Assembly (NCBI GenBank): GCA_903828455.1
Contig: CAIKMJ010000030.1
Span: 1-64,000, forward strand
Origin: an uncultured Acidobacteriia bacterium
GTDB lineage: Bacteria; Acidobacteriota; Terriglobia; Bryobacterales; Bryobacteraceae
Length of the DNA stretch: 64,000 nt
Reading direction: 5' to 3'
In this document: one piece after another, positions 17,611-25,795 of the stretch
How positions within the stretch are numbered: position 1 is the first letter of the stretch
Layout: each line of letters opens with the position of its first letter
The notes under the pieces: generated by a model
Database searches by the model: none
Told to the model about the DNA's origin: nothing
The model's input: the letters and a program-made list of their open reading frames with translations, nothing else
Translations under genes and position numbers: made by a program

Positions 17611-18369
17611 TTAGTCCTCTGAGTAGCCCCAACGGAGCGAGCGAATCTTTTCGAACGAGCGCATGCCGACATCGAGCAGGAGGCCGATGAGCCCGATCAT
17701 GACCATGCCCGCGACCACGAGATCGTAACGATTGCCGGCGTTGCGGGCATCGACGATGAGAAAGCCGAGGCCGGAGTTCACGGCGATCATTTCGGCGGCG
17801 ACCACCACCAGCCAGGCGATGCCGAGCGTGATGCGGAGGCCGATGATCAACTGCGGCACCACGGCGGGGTAAAGCACGCGCCAGACGATGCCGGCGGTGC
17901 TGAGGCCGAAGTTGCGTCCGGCATTGATGTAAACGGCCGGGATGCTGCCGACCGCGTTCATGGCGGTCAGCGTGAGCGGCAGGAACGAGGCGAGGAAGAT
18001 GAGAAAGATGGCGGCAACGTCGCCGACGCCGAACCAGAGGATCGAAATGGGAATCCAGGCAAGCGGCGAGATGGGCCGGAAGATCTGGATGAGCGGATTG
18101 AGGGCCATTTCCGCCCGGCGGAACCAGCCGATGGCGAGGCCGAGGGGGATCGCGGTAACGGCAGCAAGAAGGAAGCCCCACGTGACGCGGAATAACGAGG
18201 CGACGATGTACTTAAAGAGCAGGCCGCGCTGCGCCAGTTCCACGAAGGCGCCGCCGACGGCGAGCGGATCCGGCAACAGATGATTGGACTGGCGCGAGAT
18301 GGCGACGTGCCAGGCAACCAGCAGGAGCGCGATGAAAGCCCAGGGACGCAGACGGACGAGCAGGTTCAT
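17611..18369 (-). CDS. ABC permease (SsuC/TauC/NrtB type), copy 1
   Basis: 252-residue inner-membrane subunit with the same pattern as the permease at 16037-16819: RPISPLAWIPISILWFG, EAA loop AGRNFGLSTAGIVWRVLYPAVVPQLIIGLRITLG and FEKIRSLRWG near the end. It is the first clear gene of the minus-strand importer operon, 6 bases before the ATPase. Sequence divergence from copy 2 is enough to suggest an old duplication with possible specialisation. Confidence 0.9.
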   Translation of the reverse strand: MNLLVRLRPWAFIALLLVAWHVAISRQSNHLLPDPLAVGGAFVELAQRGLLFKYIVASLFRVTWGFLLAAVTAIPLGLAIGWFRRAEMALNPLIQIFRPISPLAWIPISILWFGVGDVAAIFLIFLASFLPLTLTAMNAVGSIPAVYINAGRNFGLSTAGIVWRVLYPAVVPQLIIGLRITLGIAWLVVVAAEMIAVNSGLGFLIVDARNAGNRYDLVVAGMVMIGLIGLLLDVGMRSFEKIRSLRWGYSED

Positions 18370-18730
18370 AGCGTGAAACTCCGTTCGGCCGAAGCTGATA
18401 ACAACTCCGGCAGAGCCTGAGCCAGCGAATAGGGCGAAGCCGGGAAAAATGCTGCCACTGCCGAGCGATCCTCCTGAACCGATTCGTTGCGCGTTCGGTT
18501 AAACGCTGCCGGAAAATGGTCACGCGCCGGAAAAAGCGCGAGCGACGGCCCAGCGATTTTTTCAAGGTAGCCCACCGGGGAGCGCCAAACAATAGTGTAA
18601 AGCCACTACCGCCGGGCCGATCGAGGAATGCGCAGCGGAAAGGCCGCGGAAAATCGCGGCGGACCTTATGAAAACACACGGGGAACTGGTATACTGGGGA
18701 CTTCCCCGCCTCGGGGACGCAGCCCGAAAA
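18370..18730. other. intergenic region between importer operon and tRNA-Phe
   Basis: 361 bases with no recognised gene. On the minus strand a 69-codon GTG frame (18366-18575) ends in an ATGA overlap with the first permease; its codon bias is weak and no ribosome site is seen. TACACT/TATTGT-like boxes near 18590-18601 on the minus strand may drive the importer operon. On the plus strand TATACT at 18690-18695 fits the tRNA. Confidence 0.5.
18690..18695 (+). promoter_or_regulatory. candidate -10 box of tRNA-Phe
   Basis: TATACT followed by GGGGA and a small C/G hairpin-like stretch, 35 bases upstream of the mature tRNA 5' end. A TTATGA at 18666-18671 with an 18-base spacer is a poor -35 candidate. 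Confidence 0.5.
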
Positions 18731-18806
<76 letters not shown>

Positions 18807-18878
18807 CATTCCAAAAGACTTACCCCCAAAATACAGCAGCACAATTTCACGCCGGAATGTTCTCCGCCGCGCGGTGAA

Positions 18879-19643
18879 TCATTTCGCCGCCACGCCGGTG
18901 ACGCCGGAACGTTCCACCGCTGCTTTCACACAGCCGGCGGCGCGCAACTCGGCGAGGAGCGCCTCGATCTGCTTCAGCTTCGCGGCGTCGCCCCGTTTGA
19001 CCACGATGGCCTGCTCGACGACGAGAAAGTTATCGGGAATCGCGCGCAGTGTTCCTTTCGATGCGGCGGCGGCGTCTTCGGCGCGCTGGCGATTGACGCC
19101 GAACGCATCGACCTCGCCCGAGAGCAGGAGTTTTTCGAGATCCGCCTGACCGGGCATGGTTTCAAAGACGCGCACGGCGGCGCTGCGCAGGTTCGCGCTG
19201 AGGAAGAGTTGCTGCGTCTGACCGCGAACGGCGGCGATGCGGAGGCCGGGCCGGTCGGCATCGGAGGACTTTTGAACCGGCGAGGCGGCGGGGACGATGT
19301 AGGCGTTGAACATCATCTCGTAGGATGCGGAGAAATCGACCTGCGCGGCGCGCGCCTTGTCGAATGCGAGGAAGCCGATGTCGGCGGAGCCGTCGCGGAG
19401 ATGGGCGATGACGTGGTCGGCGTCGGGATCGGGAAGGAGGACGAGCGGGACGTGCAGGCGGCGGGCGATCTCGGCGGCAAGATCGGCGACGACGCCGGTG
19501 GTCTTGCCGGTCGCGGGGTCGACTTTGCCCTGCACGGGGTTGAGACCGAGCCAGGCGGCGCGCAGAGTGCCGGTGGGAGCGAGGTCGGCACCGAGCGCGA
19601 GGCGGGTCGTCAATACAGCGGTCAGGAGAATGCGCTGGCGCAT
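18879..19643 (-). CDS. periplasmic solute-binding protein, family 3-like
   Basis: 254 residues with a short signal peptide (MRQRILLTAVLTTRLALGA). Body typical of family 3 (amino-acid-type) binding proteins: GTLRAAWLGLNPVQG near the N-terminus, TGVVADLAAEIARRLHVPLVLL, ADIGFLAFDKARAAQVDFSASY in the place of the DxxxxxxxxTxxR-type motif, and a C-terminal KLKQIEALLAELRAAG. It lacks adjacent permease genes of the amino-acid type. It follows the MmgE/PrpD gene by 44 bases on the same strand and may be the last member of the hydantoinase-type operon, or act as a stand-alone receptor. Confidence 0.75.
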   Translation of the reverse strand: MRQRILLTAVLTTRLALGADLAPTGTLRAAWLGLNPVQGKVDPATGKTTGVVADLAAEIARRLHVPLVLLPDPDADHVIAHLRDGSADIGFLAFDKARAAQVDFSASYEMMFNAYIVPAASPVQKSSDADRPGLRIAAVRGQTQQLFLSANLRSAAVRVFETMPGQADLEKLLLSGEVDAFGVNRQRAEDAAAASKGTLRAIPDNFLVVEQAIVVKRGDAAKLKQIEALLAELRAAGCVKAAVERSGVTGVAAK

Positions 19644-19687
19644 GTCCCCGTATGTATATCAGAGACGGGACGAGCGCGGGGCGAAAT

Positions 19688-21046
19688 TCAGATGAGGTCG
19701 ATTTGGCGGAGGCAGCGGTAGAGATCGGGCGTGCCGGCGTCGTGGAGGAGTCCGCCGAGGCAGGCGCGTTCGATTCCGGCGGCCGCCGGCGCGCCGATCA
19801 GAGGATCGACGAGGCGGTGAAACTTTTCATTGACCTCGACCGTCGCGGCGGACTCGGGGTCGCCTGCAGCGGCGAGAACCAGTTGCGAGAGGATGCGGCC
19901 GTCGGCGAGAACAACATCCACACGGGCGGGCCACTGGCGTGGATAGTAGCTGGCGAGATTGTCATCGGGAGCGACTTCGACGAGGTCGATGAAGGCGGCG
20001 ATGGCGGGCTCGCCGCTGAGGTCGGGGCGGGCGATGTCGAGGAGCGCGTCCGGACGGTGGGCCGCGAGAGCGAGATGATAGGCGGCACTGGTGATGCGCC
20101 CGGCACGCACGCCGGAGGTCTGGCGATGGCCGATCATAGTGGCGTAGGCGGGCGGCACGGCGATCCGCACGCTGGCGACCTGCGAGGCGGGAACGGCGGC
20201 ATCGGCGAGCAGGGCGCGAAAGCCGTCGATCGCAGCGGCGCATTGCCTGGCCGCGCAATAAATTTTCAGGCTGACTTCATCGATGGCGCCAGCGGAGGCG
20301 GCGCTGACATCGGCCGGATCGTTCAGCCGGCCGGCGAGCAGGGCTCCCGGATCGCACGTGATGCCGTGCGTTCGGGCGAGCCAGTCCTGATCGAGCAGCG
20401 TGCGATCGGACTCGAGGCCCTCGGCGGCGGCGAAGGCCGCGGCGCATCCGGCCTGCACGGCGAAGCCGAGGAGAATCCAGCGGGCCGGAATTTTGGCATG
20501 GCCGCCCGGAGCGCCGCTGACCTGCGCGAGGGCGATGCCGAGGGCGTGCGCGGTCTGTTCGGCGTTGAGTCCCAGAAGACGGGCGGCGACGGCGGCCGCG
20601 CCCAGCGGTGCAACAAGATAAGTTGGCCAGAGGCCGCGCGAGAGTATCGAAGGGCCGGCGACAGCGATGCCGAAGCGCGTGACGGCTTCGTAGCCGGCGT
20701 GCAGCGCGGCAGTAAGCGCGGCGGCGTCGGGCCACGCATCGCGAGTCGCGTGAATGCGTGCCGCCGTGGTGAGAGCCGCGGGGATGACGATGGAGCCGGG
20801 CGCGGTGCAGGAGGCGCGGTGGAAGTCGTCGACCTCCGTCATCTTCACCATGCCGGGCGCCTGCACGACGCGGGCGGCGGCGGTGTCGGCCGATGCGCGA
20901 ATCAGCAGAGCGCCTTCGCCGGTGGCGCGTCCGGCGATCCAGGCCCCGACGGTGTCGAGCAGATGGATGGCGAGGCGCTGGCGGGTTTGCGGAGTGGAAG
21001 GGCTCGCGGATGAAATCCATTCGCCCATGCGATCCAGAACGGTCAT
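19688..21046 (-). CDS. MmgE/PrpD family protein
   Basis: 452-residue member of the MmgE/PrpD fold (2-methylcitrate dehydratase, cis-aconitate decarboxylase, iminosuccinate hydro-lyase relatives). Typical segments: LAIHLLDTVGAWIAG near the N-terminus, HRASCTAPGSIVIPAAL in place of the HxHPG loop, GYEAVTRFGIAV, LGIALAQVSG and HGITCDPGALLAG. The loop seen in PrpD as HDDTH/HPG is replaced, so substrate and chemistry may differ. ATG at 21046 overlaps the upstream gene stop by 4 bases, which decides the start over an earlier frame opening at 21217. It is part of the hydantoinase-type operon. Confidence 0.82.
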   Translation of the reverse strand: MTVLDRMGEWISSASPSTPQTRQRLAIHLLDTVGAWIAGRATGEGALLIRASADTAAARVVQAPGMVKMTEVDDFHRASCTAPGSIVIPAALTTAARIHATRDAWPDAAALTAALHAGYEAVTRFGIAVAGPSILSRGLWPTYLVAPLGAAAVAARLLGLNAEQTAHALGIALAQVSGAPGGHAKIPARWILLGFAVQAGCAAAFAAAEGLESDRTLLDQDWLARTHGITCDPGALLAGRLNDPADVSAASAGAIDEVSLKIYCAARQCAAAIDGFRALLADAAVPASQVASVRIAVPPAYATMIGHRQTSGVRAGRITSAAYHLALAAHRPDALLDIARPDLSGEPAIAAFIDLVEVAPDDNLASYYPRQWPARVDVVLADGRILSQLVLAAAGDPESAATVEVNEKFHRLVDPLIGAPAAAGIERACLGGLLHDAGTPDLYRCLRQIDLI

Positions 21047-22134
21047 TGACAGGTCCCTCGCCAGAGAATTTCGGTTGTGTCGCGATGCACGGCGATCGTC
21101 GCCGAGACGATTGCGCTTTCCGCGCCGCTGCCGGCTGCGCCCGCGCGCAGCGTGTAGATGCCGCCGGCTTCGAGTGCATCCACAGGCTGATTCGCTGGAT
21201 GACCGGGACTCGCGCACGCCGCGTGCTGCACAAACGGGTGCGAGTGCGGGGCGGCGAGACCGGACATTCGCACGCCGGCGCGCGCGCTGTCGAGCAGCGA
21301 TTGCAGCGCGGCTTCGGCAGATAATGCGGCCGGATTGTCGCCGGCAGCAACGGTCGCCATACCTTCCGCGCAGCAGCCGGCGAAGCGCGTCTCCATGCAG
21401 ATGAGCACGGGCGCGACGACGGGATCCGCAGTGCCGAAGAAGGGCAGCGGCGGGCCGCCGGGGCGCGCACTGGCGAGAATACGAAAGTCCTGCGCGCCTG
21501 CGCGGAAGGCGGCGCGTTCGGCTGCGATGGCGGCCGAGCGCGTGCCGGCACCGGCGAGCGTCGCAATCGAAAAGGCGCGATGTGCCGCTTCGAGGCAGCG
21601 GCAGGCGGCGCGCGTCAAATCCAGCTCGACGGGAGAGCGGCGAAGCAGGATGGCGTTCAGCGGAGCTTCCAGATCGAGCAGAGAGGCGCAGTCGCGCGCG
21701 GCATTAGTCAGCAGCGAATGCAGCCGGCGGGGCATGGTGCGGCAACCCCACGTGGCGAGAGTTGCCGAGCCGCCGGACAGCAACCGCAGTTCCTCCGCGA
21801 TGGATTGGGCAGGCTCGCCGATGGCGCGCATCTGTTCAACCCACGTGAGTCGACGCGCGGCATCCAGCATGCCTTCGGTTCCGGCGGTCAGCAACCGCAC
21901 ACGCCCGTGCGGCGGAATGAAAGCGAGGGCCGGACCCAGCTTCGGAGTAAAACCGGTGAGGTACGCGAGCGCCGAGTATTCGGAACTATCGCCGTGAACG
22001 ATGAGCGCGTGCGCGCCGTGGGCGGCCACGACGGCCCGGACTGCTGCGAGACGCGCGTCGCATTCGGATGGCGGCACGAGAGCGGGATTCCAGTCGTAGT
22101 TGCCGGTGAGCAGCGCGACGCTCTTCATCCGCAT
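21043..22134 (-). CDS. creatinase/prolidase-fold protein without metal ligands, copy 2
   Basis: About 363 residues resembling M24 proteins: an N-terminal creatinase-type domain (LAAVRAVVAAHGAHALIVHGDSSEYSALAYLTGF, FIPPHGRVRLLTAG) followed by a reduced pita-bread domain with RSPVELDLTRAACRCLEAAHRAF. The five Asp/His/Glu metal ligands are not found: there is no DxG...D, no HGxG and no final EP..ED pattern. Start taken at the second ATG (22134), because AGGAGG lies 7 bases upstream of it and only 1 base from the first ATG (22140). It may be a pseudoenzyme or an amidinohydrolase-like enzyme. Confidence 0.7.
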   Translation of the reverse strand: MRMKSVALLTGNYDWNPALVPPSECDARLAAVRAVVAAHGAHALIVHGDSSEYSALAYLTGFTPKLGPALAFIPPHGRVRLLTAGTEGMLDAARRLTWVEQMRAIGEPAQSIAEELRLLSGGSATLATWGCRTMPRRLHSLLTNAARDCASLLDLEAPLNAILLRRSPVELDLTRAACRCLEAAHRAFSIATLAGAGTRSAAIAAERAAFRAGAQDFRILASARPGGPPLPFFGTADPVVAPVLICMETRFAGCCAEGMATVAAGDNPAALSAEAALQSLLDSARAGVRMSGLAAPHSHPFVQHAACASPGHPANQPVDALEAGGIYTLRAGAAGSGAESAIVSATIAVHRDTTEILWRGTCQ

Positions 22135-22148
22135 CGTCATGCCTCCTG

Positions 22149-23279
22149 TCAGCTGCCGATCGCGCCAAGCGCGGCGGTGCGCTGGCTCAGCACTTCCACG
22201 CCGGTTGCGGTGACGCGCACGGGCTCGCCGCAGAGCAGGTAGCCGGTCTCGGGCAGGAACTGGTTGGGATGCACGACGAAGATCATATTTTCTTCGAGAA
22301 TGGTTTCATTGTCGAGGGCGATGTCGCCAGGCTGGATCGAGGCCGAACCGAGGCCGTGACCGCGGCGGCGGATGTGCGGCGGGTGGCAGTATTCGGCGTA
22401 TCCGGCGTCGGCGAGAACGCCATCGATAGCGGCGCAGACCGCGGAGACCGGCACGCCGGGACGCACGGCCTCGATGCCGGCCCACATGGCGCGAATCACA
22501 AGATCGTAGAGGCGGCGCAGTTCCCTGCCCGGCTCGCCGACAAATGCGGTGCGGCAGATCTGGGTGAACTGGCCGTCGAAGCTCGGCGAGATTTCGGTCA
22601 GAAGAATGTCCCCCGGCTGGAGCCGGCGCGCGCTGGATGGCATGACGGCGAAGTTGCGCGGCGCGGCATTGAGCATCAGGAAATTGTCTTCGGCACCGAG
22701 CGCCTTCATATCGCAGAGCAGTTCGGTTGCGAGATCGCATTCCGCCATGCCGGGGCGGGCCAGTTCGAGCAACCGCTCCATGCCTTGTTCCGCGATGGCG
22801 GTGGCGCGGCGCGCGCGGTCGATTTCGCCGGCGGACTTTGGGCGCGAGGCGGCGAAGAACGGGCCATCGAAGGCCTTCATTTCGCCCGGCTGCGTTGCGG
22901 CGAGGGACGCGAGCAGGGCCTCGGCAAGGTCATTGGGAAGCGCGTCGAAGCCCGCGGTTGCAATGCGCGCGGCGGTGCCGGGCAGATCCGCGCATGCAGC
23001 CGCAAGGTCACCGGTTGCCACACGATCGAACGGGCCCGGCCACTGCGCAACACGCTCGGCGTCGAAGGCGGGCGAGACGATGAGCTGCGCGCGCCCGTCC
23101 TGCCATAACGCGAAGATGCTTTCGCCGAGCGAGCGATAGCCGGTGAGAAAGACCACAGGATCGGAGCGGTCGAGCCGGTGACGTCCGGCCGAGGCAGCGA
23201 CGAGGAGATCGACGCCGCGGCTCTGCATCGCCTGCAGCACGGCATTGCGCCGGTCCCCGAGATCGAACGGCGCAGGCAC
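22149..23279 (-). CDS. M24/creatinase-fold hydrolase, metal ligands substituted
   Basis: 376 residues. N-terminal creatinase domain (MQSRGVDLLVAAS, PVVFLTGYRSLGES), then the pita-bread domain. RGHGLG (306-311) keeps H308. Where metal-dependent M24 enzymes have DxG and D, this protein has E229 and Q240 (LLTEISPSFDGQFTQICRT). The Glu of the EPG motif is H337, and the last ligand Glu is C350. Creatinase is the known M24 member that works without metal, so a creatine-like C-N hydrolase is a plausible reading (inference). GTG start at 23279 comes two bases after the stop of the binding-protein gene; an upstream frame opening at 23471 is not supported. Confidence 0.75.
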   Translation of the reverse strand: MPAPFDLGDRRNAVLQAMQSRGVDLLVAASAGRHRLDRSDPVVFLTGYRSLGESIFALWQDGRAQLIVSPAFDAERVAQWPGPFDRVATGDLAAACADLPGTAARIATAGFDALPNDLAEALLASLAATQPGEMKAFDGPFFAASRPKSAGEIDRARRATAIAEQGMERLLELARPGMAECDLATELLCDMKALGAEDNFLMLNAAPRNFAVMPSSARRLQPGDILLTEISPSFDGQFTQICRTAFVGEPGRELRRLYDLVIRAMWAGIEAVRPGVPVSAVCAAIDGVLADAGYAEYCHPPHIRRRGHGLGSASIQPGDIALDNETILEENMIFVVHPNQFLPETGYLLCGEPVRVTATGVEVLSQRTAALGAIGS

Positions 23280-23281
23280 GG

Positions 23282-24268
23282 CTAGATGTTGCCTTTGTCC
23301 TTCAGTTCGGTGTCGTCGGTATCGGTGAACAATTCGTCCACGGGAATTTCGCGGCTGATGAGGCCCTGCATGTGGGTGTAGCGGATGGCGGTTTCGAGAT
23401 TCCCGCGGTTGGTGGCGCCAAGTCCGTAAACCCACGGATCGGCTCCCAGCACGGCCTGCTGCTCTTCCCACGCGGCGCTGAACCAGGCGAGCGGCACCAC
23501 GCGCGGGTTGCGAACGCGCTCATAGGCGATGCGCTTCGATTCCTCAAAAGCGCGCTGCAGGCTGGCCGCGACCCACGGATGCTGGTCCAGAATCTCCTGG
23601 CGAACCACGGTGACGTGCATGATGGGAAAGATTCCGGTGCGCCGGAAATACTCGGTCTCGATCTGTTTGTAGTCCGGGAACAGGCGCGCCACGCGTTTAT
23701 CGCCGCGCAAAAACGGGCGCGGGAAGTTGGGGGAAATCATGGCGTCGATCTGGCCGGTGACGAGCATCTCATCGAGCGATTCGCCGGGGCGGATCATTTC
23801 AATGCGCAGCTCCGGGTGCGGCGTGAATTCGATGTCTTCGGCGCGCTCGGTGACCCAGGTCTGTTTGCGATGCGGGACGCCAAACTCTTCCTCCAGAATG
23901 CCGCGGACCCAGATGCTGCCGGCAGGCTGGAAGTTGGTGCCGCCGATGCGGCGTCCGATGAGATCGGCGGGCTTCGTGATGCCGGCCGAGGTGTTGACGA
24001 AGATGAAGCCGTGGCGGAAGCGGCGATGGAGGAAGACAGGGAGCGCGCTCCAGCGGGCGCCGCGGTCACGCGCCATGAAGTAAGCGCAGGCGTTGAATTC
24101 GCAGACGTCGTATTCGCTCGAACGCGCCATTCGCCAGTGGCGCTCGCGCGAACCGGCGCGCGTGAGCACGGTGAGGTCGATGCCGTCCGGCTGAACGGCC
24201 CCTTCGATGAGGGGGCGGGTGATTTCGTAGTCACCGCAGGCGAAAGTGAGTTGCAGTTTTTTTGACAT
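23282..24268 (-). CDS. binding protein of the 4,5-dihydroxyphthalate decarboxylase-like/NMT1 group
   Basis: 328-residue protein with the two-lobe periplasmic-binding fold, most like proteins annotated as 4,5-dihydroxyphthalate decarboxylase or as ABC substrate-binding proteins. Typical: LTFACGDYEITRPLIEGAVQPDGIDL, YDVCEFNACAYFMARDRG, ALPVFLHRRFRHGFIFVN, LIGRRIGGTNFQPAGSIWVRGILEEEFGV. There is no signal peptide, which leaves open a cytoplasmic enzyme. ATG 24268 is chosen because GGAG lies 8 bases upstream. It is located between the permease pair and the creatinase-fold genes. Confidence 0.75.
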   Translation of the reverse strand: MSKKLQLTFACGDYEITRPLIEGAVQPDGIDLTVLTRAGSRERHWRMARSSEYDVCEFNACAYFMARDRGARWSALPVFLHRRFRHGFIFVNTSAGITKPADLIGRRIGGTNFQPAGSIWVRGILEEEFGVPHRKQTWVTERAEDIEFTPHPELRIEMIRPGESLDEMLVTGQIDAMISPNFPRPFLRGDKRVARLFPDYKQIETEYFRRTGIFPIMHVTVVRQEILDQHPWVAASLQRAFEESKRIAYERVRNPRVVPLAWFSAAWEEQQAVLGADPWVYGLGATNRGNLETAIRYTHMQGLISREIPVDELFTDTDDTELKDKGNI

Positions 24269-24297
24269 GGCGGGATCTCCCGTTTGGCGGCGCGCGA

Positions 24298-25050
24298 TTA
24301 TCCGGCGCACCAGCGGCTGAAGCGGAGTTCAGCGCGGCGGCACAGTTCGTTGAGAGTGATGGCCAGCGCGGCGAGCACGCCGATCAGGGCGAAGAGATTC
24401 GCCGGCTGGAAAGTCTGCGTGAATGCGCTGGTGAAGCGTCCCACGCCCGCCTGCGAAACGTAGAGTTCGGCGACGAGAACGCCCAGCAGGACGGCGGTCA
24501 TGGCGAGCCTCATGCCGGCGAAGAAGCTCGGCACCAGATGCGGGAACACAACGTAGCGCAGGACCTGCATCCGGTTTGCGCCCATCGAACGCGCGCTGCG
24601 CAGCAGAATCGGCTCGATGCTCTGGGCTCCGGCGGCGACGGTCATGATCATCGGGAACACGCCGTGGCTCACGCCGAACGCAATCTTCGAAACGGCTCCG
24701 ATGCCGAAGACGACGACGAAGAGCGGCAGGATGGTGACCTGCGGCATCGCATATAGGAGCAGGATCACAGGGTACATGGCGCCGCGCGTGAAGCGATGCA
24801 GGCCGACGGCAAGGCCGAGGGCGAATCCGATCACGACGGCGATCACGAAAGCGACAAGGATTTCGAAGGAAGTGTAGTAGACGGCCTCAACGACATCGGC
24901 ATCGCGGAACAGCGCCGCGAAGGCCGCCACCACCCGCGACGGCGGGCAGATGAAGAGCGGGTTGCCGAACGCGCGGGCCGCGACTTCCCAGATGCCGAGC
25001 AACAGCGCGATGACAGCGAGGCGGGCGACGGCGGGCTCAGGCCTGCTCAT
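24298..25050 (-). CDS. ABC permease (NitT/TauT type), second importer, subunit B
   Basis: 250-residue membrane subunit with about six helices. EAA-type loop ARSMGANRMQVLRYVVFPHLVPSFFAGMRLAMTAVLLGVLVAE. It overlaps the other permease gene by 14 bases. Both differ from the permeases at 16-18 kb (no RPISPLAW motif; here LLYAMPQVTILPLFVVVFGIG), so this is a separate subfamily of importer. Confidence 0.88.
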   Translation of the reverse strand: MSRPEPAVARLAVIALLLGIWEVAARAFGNPLFICPPSRVVAAFAALFRDADVVEAVYYTSFEILVAFVIAVVIGFALGLAVGLHRFTRGAMYPVILLLYAMPQVTILPLFVVVFGIGAVSKIAFGVSHGVFPMIMTVAAGAQSIEPILLRSARSMGANRMQVLRYVVFPHLVPSFFAGMRLAMTAVLLGVLVAELYVSQAGVGRFTSAFTQTFQPANLFALIGVLAALAITLNELCRRAELRFSRWCAG

Positions 25051-25795
25051 GCTTCCACCCCCGCTTTTCGGCGGCCGAGACGGCGATGTTGATCATGGCG
25101 GCAACCGACATGGCCAGCACAATATTGGCGAACATCTTCGCCGTGTCCATGCTTTCGGCCATCGAGACAATGCGGTGGCCGAGGCCGGCGAACGAAGCGA
25201 TAGTCTCCGCACCGAGGATCGCCATGAATGCCGCGTTGGCGCCGATGCGAAGTCCGGCAAGGATCGCAGGCAGCGCGGCGGGCAGCATCACGAGGCGGAA
25301 CGTCTGTCCGCTGGAGGCCCCCATGGAACGCGCCGCCGTGAGATACAAACGGTTCACGCCCGAAAGCCCCGTGATGGTGCTGAGCGCGACGGGGAAGAAC
25401 GCGATGGTGGCGCCGATCGCAATCTTCGATCCGGGTCCGAGTCCGAAGAAAAGGACGTACAGCGGAAACAGCAGAATCGCGGGGACCGCGTACATGCCGG
25501 CCATCAGGGGTTCGAAGGTGCGCACTGCATAGCGCGTGCGGCTGACCGCATAACCAGCGGCGGTGCCGGCTGCGGCGGCGAGGAGGAAAGCCATGACGAG
25601 TTCGAAGAGAGTGGTCCGGAGATCGGGCCAGAAATCGGCATCGGCGGCAAGCGCGGAAAGCTCGTGCCCAACGGCGGGCATGGGCGGCAGAAGCAGCGGA
25701 GCGACGCGTCCGCTGGCGGTGGCGAAGTGCCAGAGCAGCGCGATGGAAGCGACAAAGGCCGCCTGCACCAGTCGCTGCGTCACGCGGCTGTTCAT
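25037..25795 (-). CDS. ABC permease (NitT/TauT type), second importer, subunit A
   Basis: 252 residues, about six membrane helices. MYAVPAILLFPLYVLFFGLGPGSKIAIG and EAA loop ARSMGASSGQTFRLVMLPAALPAILAGLRIGANAAFMAILGAE match the other permease of this operon, giving a likely heterodimeric channel. Its ATG overlaps the ATPase stop by 4 bases. Confidence 0.88.
   Translation of the reverse strand: MNSRVTQRLVQAAFVASIALLWHFATASGRVAPLLLPPMPAVGHELSALAADADFWPDLRTTLFELVMAFLLAAAAGTAAGYAVSRTRYAVRTFEPLMAGMYAVPAILLFPLYVLFFGLGPGSKIAIGATIAFFPVALSTITGLSGVNRLYLTAARSMGASSGQTFRLVMLPAALPAILAGLRIGANAAFMAILGAETIASFAGLGHRIVSMAESMDTAKMFANIVLAMSVAAMINIAVSAAEKRGWKHEQA

Noticed and set aside
18370-18600. Riboswitch in front of the importer operon
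   Set aside because: Checked for cobalamin, TPP, SAM and ykkC-like cores on the minus strand; fragments such as ccggtg occur but not in the required order.
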